A DNA stretch of 64,000 bases from positions 248,001-312,000 of the forward strand of contig JAYQSP010000001.1 in assembly GCA_038146925.1 (NCBI GenBank), in the 5' to 3' direction. Shown piece after piece: positions 45,674 to 54,223 of the stretch; within the stretch, counting starts at the first letter, position 1; every line of letters starts with the position of its first letter. This DNA is from UBA830 sp038146925 (GTDB lineage Bacteria; Pseudomonadota; Alphaproteobacteria; MPNO01; UBA830). The position numbers and the translations under genes are program-made. Below the pieces are notes generated by a model. The model had not been told where the DNA came from. It saw only the letters and a program-made list of their open reading frames with translations, and did no database searches.

Positions 45674-46900
45674 CTACCTGGCCCCGCTTTCCGTGAACCG
45701 CCGCAGAGCGTCAACAACGCGCGCGACGTCTGCGTCCGACATCGACGGGAAGTAGGGCAGAGACAGGCAGCGTTGATAGAACGCGTCCGCATCCGGCAGA
45801 TCGATCGCGCCATAGGCATCCCGGTAATAAGGCTGAGAATGAACAGGGATATAGTGAACCTGCGATCCTATGCCGGCGTCGCGCAGCCCGTTCATCAATT
45901 CCGCGCGCGAGACGCCCAGTTTCGGGAAGTCGATCAGCACCTGGTAGAGATGCATAAGGGGGTCGGTTCCTGCGTTTCGCCGCACCGGGGTGATTGCCGG
46001 CGACAAGGGCGCCAGCAATTCATCGTATGTGGCGGCCAGTGCACGATGCCGTTCGGCAAACGTGTCGAGCTTGCGAAGCTGACTGGCGCCGAGTGCGGCG
46101 TGAATATCGCTGAGACGATAGTTCAATCCCATTTCAGGCATCTCGTAGTACCAGGGATTGGGTCGGCCGTCAGGATCGTACGCCTGGTCGCGAAGTGCCA
46201 GTCCCGCTTCGTCCCGCACCATCCCGTGGCTCCGCAGGCTTTTCAGCCGTTCCGACAACGCCGTATCGTTTGTGGTGACCATGCCTCCTTCGCCGCATGC
46301 GATCGTTTTCACCGGATGGAAAGAAAACGTCGCCATATCCGAATGCGCGCACCCTCCCACCGGAACCTGTTCGCCCGACGTTTCGTAAGTGGTTCCCAGC
46401 GCATGGCAGGCATCTTCTACGACCGAAATTCCCGCATCTACAGCAATCTGGGCGATTGCTTCCGGATCCGCCGGTCGGCCTGCCAGATGCACCGGAAATA
46501 CGGCACGAATGCGCTTTTCCCGATTTGCATTCAATACCCTCGACAGATCCTCTGCGCGCATCAGTCCGGTATCCGGGTCGACATCGGCAAACAGAACGTC
46601 GGCGCCGACGTACCGTGCGGCTTTGGCTGTCGCCAGAAACGTGATCGTCGGAACCACGACAAAATCGCCCGGCCCCAGATCAAGTGCCAGCGCCGCCAGG
46701 TGAAGCGCCGCCGTGCCATTGGCACAGGCGACGGCATGCCCAGCCCCGGTCCGCTTCGCGAACGCCGCCTCGAACGCCGCGACGGCGGGGCCCGTCGTCA
46801 GAAAATCCGAGCGGAGGACATCGGAGACCGCTTCGATGTCGTCGTCATCGATTGCATGTCGACCATAGGGCAGAAACGTCGTGGCGGAACTATCGGGCAT
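45674..46900 (-). CDS. pseC: UDP-4-amino-4,6-dideoxy-altrosamine transaminase
   Basis: A 408-residue DegT/DnrJ/EryC1/StrS aminotransferase. The PLP lysine lies in Ser-Phe-His-Pro-Val-Lys-Thr-Ile, a signature of the PseC group, and Glu-Asp-Ala-Cys-His-Ala-Leu-Gly precedes it. It installs the C4 amino group on the keto sugar made by PseB. The ATG at 46900 is preferred to 46942, which would overlap the upstream class III aminotransferase; the gap is then 5 bp. Confidence 0.92.
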   Translation of the reverse strand: MPDSSATTFLPYGRHAIDDDDIEAVSDVLRSDFLTTGPAVAAFEAAFAKRTGAGHAVACANGTAALHLAALALDLGPGDFVVVPTITFLATAKAARYVGADVLFADVDPDTGLMRAEDLSRVLNANREKRIRAVFPVHLAGRPADPEAIAQIAVDAGISVVEDACHALGTTYETSGEQVPVGGCAHSDMATFSFHPVKTIACGEGGMVTTNDTALSERLKSLRSHGMVRDEAGLALRDQAYDPDGRPNPWYYEMPEMGLNYRLSDIHAALGASQLRKLDTFAERHRALAATYDELLAPLSPAITPVRRNAGTDPLMHLYQVLIDFPKLGVSRAELMNGLRDAGIGSQVHYIPVHSQPYYRDAYGAIDLPDADAFYQRCLSLPYFPSMSDADVARVVDALRRFTESGAR

Positions 46901-46905
46901 GCCGC

Positions 46906-48201
46906 TCACTGCACCCTGAAGAGCGGCCGAAGCGGCTCGCATCGAAGTTGATCATCCAGGTTTCGATGGGCGATCGCATCGCGCAGAATGGGAAACACGG
47001 AATCGTAGGTATCAAGCAGCTTGGCGATATCCTCGTCGGAGTGGGCGAAGCTCATGTTGTGGGTGCCGAGAACCAAAACGCCCCGCGCAAACATTTCCTG
47101 AAGAAACAGCGTGCGGAGCTGCCAAACGCTGTAATCCTCCGTATCACGGAAGTTGAGAAACGACCATGCGGGGTGGCCGGAGATCGATAGGAAATCGCCG
47201 GCATCGTGGCGCTCTATCAGATCCTCCACGCCGGCCACGACCTTTTGACCCTGAATACGTAGCCGGTCGATGACGCCTTCCCTTGGCAATTTTTCGAGAA
47301 CGGCTTTGGCTGCCGCCAGCGAAAGCGCCTCCCCTCCCATGGTGAAGGAGAAAAACACGTCATCCAGCATCTGCATGATGTCGGCCCGTCCCGCCAGCGC
47401 AGCCAGAGGGTATCCGTTCGCCAGTCCTTTTCCGAACGTAGCGAGGTCCGGGACAATTCTGAACAGTTCCTGTGCGCCGCCATTCGAAAACCGAAATCCG
47501 GTGATCGTCTCGTCAAAGACCAGCAGAGCGCCATGGCGGTCTGCGAGGTCGCGAACACCTTCCAGAAATCCCGGTTCCGGGTAAGCGACGTTCATCGGCT
47601 CAAGGATCACGGCGGCAAACTCATCCGGGTGCTCACCAAATAGTCGGTCCAGCGAACCAAGATCGTTGAAGCCGAAGCCGTGGGTCAGCGCCTGGATCGC
47701 TTCCGGCACACCAAGGTTCTTGGATGTCGAGCCGATATACCAGTCCTGCCAGCCATGGTAACCGCACACCGCGACGTGCTCTCGCCCGGTGTATGCGCGC
47801 GCCAGTCTGATGGCGCCCGCGGTTGCATCCGATCCGTTCTTTCCGAAGCGCACCATTTCGGCGCATGGCACCATGTCGCAGATCCGCTCCGATACCTCGA
47901 CCTCGAGCATGTGGGGCAGCGAGAAAAGCAGGCCGTCATCGAGTTGTCCCCGAACGGCCGCATCAACGTCCGGGTCGCTATATCCCAGGCTGATGGAGAG
48001 CAGGCCGTTGATGAAATCAAGGAATTCATTGCCGTCGACATCGGTCAGCTTGCTGCCGTGTGCCCGTGCCGCATAAAGCGGGGATGCACCGACCGGAAGC
48101 TGTGTCCGGCTCTTGGAAAACGTTTGGGTACCCAGCGGAATCGTTTTAAGCGCCCGTTCCAGCATCGCTTCGGAAGCGGCAAACGGATGATTACGGAGCA
48201 T
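46906..48201 (-). CDS. Class III aminotransferase, glutamate-1-semialdehyde aminomutase-like
   Basis: A 431-residue PLP enzyme of the HemL-like class III group. It carries Phe-Gly-Lys-Asn-Gly-Ser-Asp-Ala in the first half, Phe-Asp-Glu-Thr-Ile-Thr-Gly-Phe-Arg and the PLP lysine in Thr-Phe-Gly-Lys-Gly-Leu-Ala-Asn-Gly-Tyr. HemL-like proteins recur in nonulosonic acid loci beside pseC and the cytidylyltransferase, but their reaction is not established. It is unlikely to be the housekeeping hemL because it sits within the pse genes. It overlaps the cytidylyltransferase gene by 11 bp. Confidence 0.82.
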   Translation of the reverse strand: MLRNHPFAASEAMLERALKTIPLGTQTFSKSRTQLPVGASPLYAARAHGSKLTDVDGNEFLDFINGLLSISLGYSDPDVDAAVRGQLDDGLLFSLPHMLEVEVSERICDMVPCAEMVRFGKNGSDATAGAIRLARAYTGREHVAVCGYHGWQDWYIGSTSKNLGVPEAIQALTHGFGFNDLGSLDRLFGEHPDEFAAVILEPMNVAYPEPGFLEGVRDLADRHGALLVFDETITGFRFSNGGAQELFRIVPDLATFGKGLANGYPLAALAGRADIMQMLDDVFFSFTMGGEALSLAAAKAVLEKLPREGVIDRLRIQGQKVVAGVEDLIERHDAGDFLSISGHPAWSFLNFRDTEDYSVWQLRTLFLQEMFARGVLVLGTHNMSFAHSDEDIAKLLDTYDSVFPILRDAIAHRNLDDQLRCEPLRPLFRVQ

Positions 48202-48979
48202 CTTCGGATCTTTGCTCGGCCTGGTGATTGCCGGGGCCGTCCTGCAACGGCTGTGCGCCCTCGTTGCGGGCTATTCCGGCATTGATACCCATCCATTCGG
48301 GGTTTGAATCCAGTAGCGCCAGAACATCCTCCAGAGTGAATTCGGGATTCGCGGGCAGAAGCGCTTCGAAGACGCGCGTGACGAGGTCGAAGTCGCGCGG
48401 TTCATCCACGGTCAAGCGCAAATCCGACCTGTCGGGCGACGTTTCCACATTCGACATCGAGAAGACGTTTTTGCGCGAGGTTATATAAGAAGTGACGTGT
48501 TCCCGTTCCGACGATAACCGTGCATTTGCGGCGGCGTGCGAGAGCACGTTGCGGTTTACGACCTCCACATCGAGTCCGTCAGGCCACGTCGGGGGGTGTA
48601 CGTTTGACGTATAGTCTGCCTGGTTCCGGAAATGGGTACGGACGACCGTATCGATCACCGCCGGCTCAGTCAGGGGACAGTCGCCGGTCAGTCGGACGAC
48701 GACGTCCGCATCGTAAACTGCGGCACAAGCATCGAACCGCCCAAGGACATCGTCGAGCGATCCCCGGAAGCATTCCACACCGATCGTGTTACACAAGTTC
48801 TGGATCGCGTCGTCCCCGGTTTCGGTCGACGTCGCAACAACGACCTCATCAAGACTTTTAGCCCGCACTATCCGGTCCATCTGGTAGGACAGCATAGGCT
48901 CTCCCATTATCGGAAGCATGACCTTGCCCGGCAGACGGGATGAAGAAGAGCGAGCCTGCACAACTGCGACGACGGTCAC
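48191..48979 (-). CDS. pseF: Pseudaminic acid cytidylyltransferase, PseF/SpsF-like
   Basis: A 262-residue nucleotidyltransferase with Val-Gln-Ala-Arg-Ser-Ser-Ser-Ser-Arg-Leu-Pro-Gly-Lys at the N-terminus and Leu-Thr-Gly-Asp-Cys-Pro-Leu near residue 98, as in SpsF/PseF proteins. It would activate pseudaminic acid as the CMP sugar. The start is GTG at 48979, overlapping the TGA of the acetyltransferase gene (GTGA); the longer ATG at 49168 lies in that gene. SpsF-like proteins vary in substrate, so the specific role rests on context. Confidence 0.85.
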   Translation of the reverse strand: MTVVAVVQARSSSSRLPGKVMLPIMGEPMLSYQMDRIVRAKSLDEVVVATSTETGDDAIQNLCNTIGVECFRGSLDDVLGRFDACAAVYDADVVVRLTGDCPLTEPAVIDTVVRTHFRNQADYTSNVHPPTWPDGLDVEVVNRNVLSHAAANARLSSEREHVTSYITSRKNVFSMSNVETSPDRSDLRLTVDEPRDFDLVTRVFEALLPANPEFTLEDVLALLDSNPEWMGINAGIARNEGAQPLQDGPGNHQAEQRSEDAP

Positions 48980-49556
48980 GGCCGGTCTTCCGCGACTAGG
49001 CCCAACAGTACGACATCGACCCGACCTTCTTCGAATTCGTACTGGCTGCGGAGAATACCTTCGCGCTGAAATCCGGCTTTTTCGAATGCCCGCACACAAC
49101 TTTCGTTCGGCGCATAGACCCCGGCGGTGACCTTTCCAGGCGGAGCGTGTCCCGCGCATAACCGGCAAGTGCTTCGATGGCCTCCGACGCGAAGCCCTGG
49201 CCCCAGCAGTCTTTCTCGCCGATCAGCAGTCCGATGTCGCCTGATCGATGGCGCCAGTCGACGGGACCGATCTTGATATTGCCGATGTGGCGCGAATCCG
49301 GTTTCGTCTCTATCGCAAGCAGCAACGAGTTCGGATCTCCACGCACCGCGGAGATGTATTCTCTTACGTCCGCGACCGAGTGAGACGAAAACCGGCTTTC
49401 AGTGTACCGGACGATTTCAGGATCGTTCATCCAGCCCGCGTAGCTCGTTGAAGCGTCCGCGACTTCCATAGTCCGAAGGACCAGCCGGCCTGTTTCGATT
49501 TTCGTCGGCGATTGCGGGATACCGGCCGGCGCATCGGGGGAGCGCGTCAATGCCAT
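48976..49556 (-). pseudogene. GNAT acetyltransferase, frameshifted
   Basis: An RimJ/RimL-like GNAT domain. The first ~140 residues are in the frame from ATG 49556 (Glu-Thr-Gly-Arg-Leu-Val-Leu-Arg; acetyl-CoA loop Gly-Gln-Gly-Phe-Ala-Ser-Glu-Ala). The C-terminus is in another frame (Glu-Lys-Val-Thr-Ala-Gly-Val-Tyr-Ala-Pro-Asn) and ends with a TGA at 48976 overlapping the pseF start. One A lost from an AAAA run at 49131-49136 accounts for the shift. The repaired length is ~193 residues. It may be a second acetyltransferase for the nonulosonic acid, since a PseH-like domain already exists in the PseG fusion. Confidence 0.85.
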
Positions 49557-50437
49557 AAATACGGGCGGGTAACGCGCTGGTCCGGAGCGGGAATTGACAT
49601 CAATTCGTCCAGGACATCCTGTTCAAGCGGCGTCGAGCCAAGACAGTTCAGATTGTCTGCAAGCTGATCCGGGGCCTCGCATCCAAGCACCAGAAACGCA
49701 TCCGGAACGGCCTGAGCGGCGAACAACAGAGCGACTTCGGCCGCCTCCCGCCCCCACCGGCCGCATCTCGCACGCCACGCTGAAATGGCATCGTGTGCGA
49801 ATGACATTTCCGGCGGCAGATCGCGCGGATCGAGAAGCAACAACCCCTGAAGAAATACGCTACGTAAATGCACAGTGACGCCCAGCTCCTGAGCACGTGC
49901 GAACAGACCGCTGCTGAGAAGATGTCGGTCTAGGGCATTGAAGGGCGCCTGAATAAGCTGGCATTCGCTATTGTTCATAGCCTCTTGAAATTCATCCGGC
50001 GTGTAGACCGAGACGCCGATCATGGAAATAACGCCGTCTTCGCGACAGCGGATCAGCGCTTGCCCAAGGCCGTCATTCCATCGTTTCAGCATCTTTGCAT
50101 CGTGAAGCATCATTGCGTCCAACCGGCCTTGGAGCCTCTCGGCACTCCTCCGGATCGCCGCGTAAATCTGATCCGAATCCGCTTCCGCCAGCCCGGGGTC
50201 GAGCTTGCTGATGACGCGAATCCGGCAATCGGGGTTACGCAGAAAGAAAGTTTCGATCACCGATTCGCTTTCGCCGTATACCTGTGCGGTATCCAGAAAG
50301 GGAACCCCTGTATTCCAGGCCATATCGATCAGCGCGTCGGCGGTAATTTGCGCCGGCTGTCCGCCGCGGTTCGCTATACCGTAATCCATCCCCAGCTGAG
50401 CGGTGCCGAGCACAACGCGAGCGGCCGGTTCATTCAT
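49547..50437 (-). CDS. Aldo/keto reductase family protein
   Basis: A 296-residue aldo/keto reductase fold protein beginning Val-Val-Leu-Gly-Thr-Ala-Gln-Leu-Gly-Met-Asp-Tyr-Gly. The catalytic tetrad is recognisable as Asp-Thr-Ala-x-Val-Tyr (Asp, Tyr), the Lys in Val-Ile-Ser-Lys, and His in Met-Met-Leu-His-Asp. Members of this group occur repeatedly between pseB and pseF in pseudaminic acid loci of alphaproteobacteria; their reaction is not settled. It overlaps the start of the acetyltransferase gene by 10 bp and the end of pseB by 8 bp. Confidence 0.85.
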   Translation of the reverse strand: MNEPAARVVLGTAQLGMDYGIANRGGQPAQITADALIDMAWNTGVPFLDTAQVYGESESVIETFFLRNPDCRIRVISKLDPGLAEADSDQIYAAIRRSAERLQGRLDAMMLHDAKMLKRWNDGLGQALIRCREDGVISMIGVSVYTPDEFQEAMNNSECQLIQAPFNALDRHLLSSGLFARAQELGVTVHLRSVFLQGLLLLDPRDLPPEMSFAHDAISAWRARCGRWGREAAEVALLFAAQAVPDAFLVLGCEAPDQLADNLNCLGSTPLEQDVLDELMSIPAPDQRVTRPYLWH

Positions 50438-51429
50438 TCGCGTTGAGCATTTCTCTCAGGCTGTCTGCCGTGAGCCATTTGTCGTTCGTTGCCGAGCTGT
50501 ATTCGAAATCTTCGACCACGGGTTCGCCGCCATGTATTTCGAGATAGTTTTCCCGGCTCCAGTGATGAAACGCCGGCTCGATGACGAAGTATTCTCCAAG
50601 ATCGAGTGTTGTGCGGCCGTCATCCTGGGGAACCATCACTTCATGCAACTTCTCGCCGACACGTATGCCTATGGTTTCGATGTCGCAATCGGGCGCGAGC
50701 GCCCGGGCCAGATCTACGATCTTCATGCTGGGTAATTTGGGTACGAATATTTCGCCGCCTGACATTCGTTCCAGATTATCCAGAACGAAACGCACGCCCT
50801 GGTCGATCGTGATCCAGAACTTGTCATTCGTTCGTCGTGACGGGCAACGACGTCGCGCCGTCGGCGATCAATCGTTGGTAAAGCGGTACAACGCTGCCGC
50901 GCGAGCCAAGGACGTTCCCGTACCGCACCACGGCGAACCGGACGCCTTTTTCGCCGCTCATATTGTTTGCGGCGATAAATATCTTGTCCGATGCAAGCTT
51001 GGTGGCGCCGTAGAGGTTGACCGGATTTGCCGCCTTGTCCGTCGATAGCGCAATAACGCGGCTCACGCCGGAACGGATAGCCGCGTTGACGACGTTTTCA
51101 GCCCCATGAATATTAGTGCGGACGCATTCGAAAGGATTGTATTCCGCGGTCGTTACCTGTTTCATGGCTGCCGCGTGGACGACGAATTCGATATCTCGCA
51201 TCGCTGCTTCGAGCCGCTCTGCGTCACGGACATCGCCGATGAAGTACCGTAACTGCGGATGCTGCGATACCGGGAAATCTCGTTCCATTTCGAACTGCTT
51301 CAGTTCGTCTCGCGAGAAAACCACCAGCCTTTTCGGCTCGAAGTTTTCAAGCACGTAGGAGACGAACCGGCGTCCAAAGGAACCGGTCCCACCCGTAATC
51401 AAAATAGATCGGTCGTTGAGGTCCATCAT
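50430..51429 (-). pseudogene. pseB: UDP-GlcNAc 4,6-dehydratase (inverting), two-base-deleted
   Basis: An SDR of the short soluble PseB/FlaA1 group, the first enzyme of pseudaminic acid synthesis. The N-terminal frame has Thr-Gly-Gly-Thr-Gly-Ser-Phe-Gly and the catalytic Thr-Asp-Lys-Ala-Ala-Asn-Pro-x3-Tyr-Gly-Ala-Thr-Lys. Near 50821-50837 the frame breaks: two single G losses within about 20 bases explain it, restoring Val-Thr-Asp-Glu-Arg-Met-Thr-Arg-Phe-Trp. The C-terminal ~125 residues then follow normally to 50430. The repaired length is ~333 residues, normal for PseB. Two tandem ATG codons (51429, 51426) are possible starts. Confidence 0.9.
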
Positions 51430-51431
51430 AT

Positions 51432-52436
51432 TCAAGCTGCCTTTTTGGGCCTCCAGTCCAGCCCGTATCCAAAGTCGTATTCGAGATATCGTTCCATCCG
51501 TCCACGGATATACGCCGCCCGTTCGTCCGTCAGCGCGGCACCCTGGGACCGGAACGCCACGCGGGAACTTGAATCCGGATCGGCCTCGGGAAGTTTCTTT
51601 TTCATGGCCTCCTTGGTGACGAGACCAAACGCTTCCTGCAGGCATTCCCGAGGCAGTTCCATTCCCCAGAAATCCGTAAGCTCCTTATGCGCATCTACCG
51701 AGGACGCGATCATGTCGTCGTAATGAAACAGACGGTTCGCAGGGCGCCGTCGAAAAACCTCCCCCCAGGAATTGTAAAACTCGATCGCGTCATCAACGAG
51801 TTGTTCCCAGGGGAAGTTGAAATCGTTTTCCTGCGACGGTGGGTCAACGGCATCCGGCAGATATTCGGACGGGCGGACGCCCATGCCTAGCAGCGTGAGG
51901 TGTTTGTGATATTTCGATTCCATCGAATCGTATATCGAGCGCAGTAAAACGGCGGTATTCATGTCGCCCAGTCGCCAGGCGCGAAGCCTGGAATAGGGAA
52001 GATGCGAATGGAAAACGGAGGGCTGCCGCATCACCCCCGGCACCCCCTTCTGGACCATCCGCAGGGTCTCCGAGACGCTCAAAATGGCCGGGTCCGCAGC
52101 CGTATCCCACAATTGCGTCGGCGCGCGCCAGTCCAGCTTGGTGTACACGGCGCCTGCGGAAGGAATCCATGCATCGTCGCGAAATTCGTAGTCGCCCTTT
52201 CCACCCTGCGCGAGATCCCGAGCCAGCGCGATTCCCAGCAACGACCAGTGCGAGCCGGATCTGGTCAAGGTGGCATAAAGGTTCCGGATGCCTGCGGCGG
52301 AGAAATAGAATTTCAGACAGGCTGCCTTCTGGCCGGTCGTAAGATCACGCCGCATCGCGACCTGCCCTAGCGACAGGATGTCCCAACATTGTTTCATGGG
52401 GAAACGGTTAAAACGCTGAGATTGCGGATTGGCCAT
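51432..52436 (-). CDS. Sulfotransferase family protein
   Basis: A 334-residue protein with the two PAPS-binding features of cytosolic/glycan sulfotransferases. A 5'-phosphosulfate-like loop (Leu-Thr-Arg-Ser-Gly-Ser-His-Trp) follows the first strand, and a 3'-phosphate region has Leu-Phe-His-Tyr-Asp-Asp-Met followed by a helix ending Phe-Trp-Gly-Met. No signal peptide. It directly follows cysC and sat in the train, so PAPS made there is the obvious donor and a sugar of this glycan the likely acceptor. Similarity to well-known families is modest, so the acceptor is unknown. Confidence 0.75.
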   Translation of the reverse strand: MANPQSQRFNRFPMKQCWDILSLGQVAMRRDLTTGQKAACLKFYFSAAGIRNLYATLTRSGSHWSLLGIALARDLAQGGKGDYEFRDDAWIPSAGAVYTKLDWRAPTQLWDTAADPAILSVSETLRMVQKGVPGVMRQPSVFHSHLPYSRLRAWRLGDMNTAVLLRSIYDSMESKYHKHLTLLGMGVRPSEYLPDAVDPPSQENDFNFPWEQLVDDAIEFYNSWGEVFRRRPANRLFHYDDMIASSVDAHKELTDFWGMELPRECLQEAFGLVTKEAMKKKLPEADPDSSSRVAFRSQGAALTDERAAYIRGRMERYLEYDFGYGLDWRPKKAA

Positions 52437-52442
52437 TCGTCA

Positions 52443-53006
52443 TCAGCGCCGGTCGGCGGCCAGTCGGGTCTTGATAAAGCGCTCCAAGCGGTCGATCGAC
52501 GTCTCCGGAGTTTCGCTGGCGGTATCAATATGAAGATCGGGCGATAGAGGCACTTCGTAAGGCGCATTTGGTGAGACGCCGATCAAATTATCGATTTCGC
52601 CTTTTTGTTCCCGGGCATAGAGCCCTTTTACGTCCCGTTCGCGGAGGACGCTCAGAGGTGCGGACACATATATTTCTGAATACCAGGGGCTGAGCACACT
52701 GCGCGCTGAAGCCCGCGCGGATTCGAACGGCGCAATCACCGGCACCAGGATAGCGTCTGCCTCGGACCGTTTGTTCGCACAGGCGTTCACAACTCTCGCG
52801 TTGTTCTCGATGATGTCTTCGGCGCTGAAGCCGAGATCCCGGCTTGTGGTCTGGCGAACGGCATCACCGTCGATTGTCAGGGCGATATAGCCGGCGTCTT
52901 CCAGCCTCGCTCTGGCGGCGTCCGCGATCGTCGATTTGCCCGTCCCCGACATCCCGGTCAGCCAAAAAACCTCGGCGCGTGTGTCGCTGTCGGTAGGTGC
53001 GTTCAG
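52443..53006 (-). CDS. cysC: Adenylylsulfate (APS) kinase
   Basis: A ~187-residue APS kinase converting APS to PAPS. The Walker A loop is Gly-Met-Ser-Gly-Thr-Gly-Lys-Ser, whose first residues lie upstream of the first ATG (52952), so that ATG is too late. The frame extends through Glu-Val-Phe-Trp-Leu-Thr to a CTG at 53006-53004, which overlaps the sat TGA (CTGA) and has GGAG 8 bases upstream. Either CTG is the start or a hidden indel fuses it to sat; bifunctional Sat-CysC proteins are known. Asp-Gly-Asp-Ala-Val-Arg and Gly-Leu-Tyr-Ala-Arg are also typical. Confidence 0.9.
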   Translation of the reverse strand: MNAPTDSDTRAEVFWLTGMSGTGKSTIADAARARLEDAGYIALTIDGDAVRQTTSRDLGFSAEDIIENNARVVNACANKRSEADAILVPVIAPFESARASARSVLSPWYSEIYVSAPLSVLRERDVKGLYAREQKGEIDNLIGVSPNAPYEVPLSPDLHIDTASETPETSIDRLERFIKTRLAADRR

Positions 53007-54223
53007 TGGAACAGCTCCGTCCCAGCTTTGATACGTTCGCGCATCATCTCCTGGACCTCATCGCGCATGAACCATGACGGCAGCGGCTGCTGCGCACGCA
53101 GAAGATCCCGCACCTCCGTGCCGGAGATGCTCGACAAACCGTCCTGCGTTGCGGCTTCCACATAGGCCTGCTTGGTCTCGTCGTACCCAACGGCATCGAA
53201 ATAGACCGGCGTGACACCGATATCGCCCAGAGAATCGAACAACTGCCTATTCGCATCGCGCGGGTAGAAATTGCCGACGCCGGTGTGATCGCGCCCGATC
53301 ACGAAATGCGAACAGCCCATGTTCTTCCTGCATAGTGCGGTAAACACCGCTTCGCGCGGTCCCGCGTAACGGGAATAGGTGTTGAAGGCGCCCAGAAGCG
53401 CCTTGCCCGGAGGGTAGGCGCCGTTCTCCAATATCAGTTGATAGGCGGCCAGAATGTGCTCCGCTCTGAAATCGTTCGCTTTCTTGGGGCCCGTCACCGG
53501 ATTGATGTAGAGCCCGTCGGTGCCGGTGCGTTCGAGCGCGGCAAGCTGAATGAACTCATGGCCCCGATGGGGCGGGTTCCTTGTATGGAAGCCGACCACC
53601 CGACTCCAGTTTTTCTGTCTGAACAGAAAACGCGTCTGTTCGGGTGTGAAATGAAACGACCTGAAAGGCGCCTCGACCGCATTGACAAGGGTGACGGCGC
53701 CGCCCACGAAGTTTTTGCCGGCGGCTAGTGTGCGAACAACACCCGGATGCTGTTCCGAGTTCGTCCCGTAAACGGCCCCGCAATAACGGTCCAGATCCAT
53801 CTGATAAATTTCACTGACGTCTATCACGGCAACGATTTGGCCGTCTCCGGCTGCCAGCACGGCGCGCTCACCGGGTGCGAGCGAAGTGGCGTCCTGATCC
53901 GGCAGCTGGAGCGCGATCGGCAGGGTCCAGACAGTGCCGTCCGGCAGCCGGTTGTCGTCGAGGACCGTTTCCAGTGTGTGCTTGTCCATGAAGCCGGTCA
54001 GAGGAGAATAGGTTCCGGTCGCAATCTGTTCGGCGTCGATCAGATAGTTATAGGGCAACTGGATCGTCGGCAGACCGTTCAGAGATTCCCGTTCGTTTTG
54101 CGGCAATTGCCGGTGAACCAATGATCCGCCATGCGGCTCGACGAGCTGGGAAAACGGATCGATACCGTCGCCGATGCCGATTTCTTCGCCGCTTTCATAG
54201 GTTCGGATCAGCCGGGAAATCAT
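53003..54223 (-). CDS. sat: Sulfate adenylyltransferase (ATP sulfurylase)
   Basis: A 406-residue homomeric-type ATP sulfurylase making APS from ATP and sulfate. The catalytic Thr-Arg-Asn-Pro-Pro-His-Arg-Gly-His-Glu motif and the later Val-Ile-Gly-Arg-Asp-His-Thr-Gly-Val are intact. The first ~25 residues (Ile-Ser-Arg-Leu-Ile-Arg-Thr-Tyr-Glu-Ser) read as a continuation of the upstream pyruvate-kinase-like gene. Restoring one G at 54262-54264 joins the two into one 717-residue frame, so the ATG at 54223 may be internal. Coupled to cysC downstream. Confidence 0.93.
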   Translation of the reverse strand: MISRLIRTYESGEEIGIGDGIDPFSQLVEPHGGSLVHRQLPQNERESLNGLPTIQLPYNYLIDAEQIATGTYSPLTGFMDKHTLETVLDDNRLPDGTVWTLPIALQLPDQDATSLAPGERAVLAAGDGQIVAVIDVSEIYQMDLDRYCGAVYGTNSEQHPGVVRTLAAGKNFVGGAVTLVNAVEAPFRSFHFTPEQTRFLFRQKNWSRVVGFHTRNPPHRGHEFIQLAALERTGTDGLYINPVTGPKKANDFRAEHILAAYQLILENGAYPPGKALLGAFNTYSRYAGPREAVFTALCRKNMGCSHFVIGRDHTGVGNFYPRDANRQLFDSLGDIGVTPVYFDAVGYDETKQAYVEAATQDGLSSISGTEVRDLLRAQQPLPSWFMRDEVQEMMRERIKAGTELFH

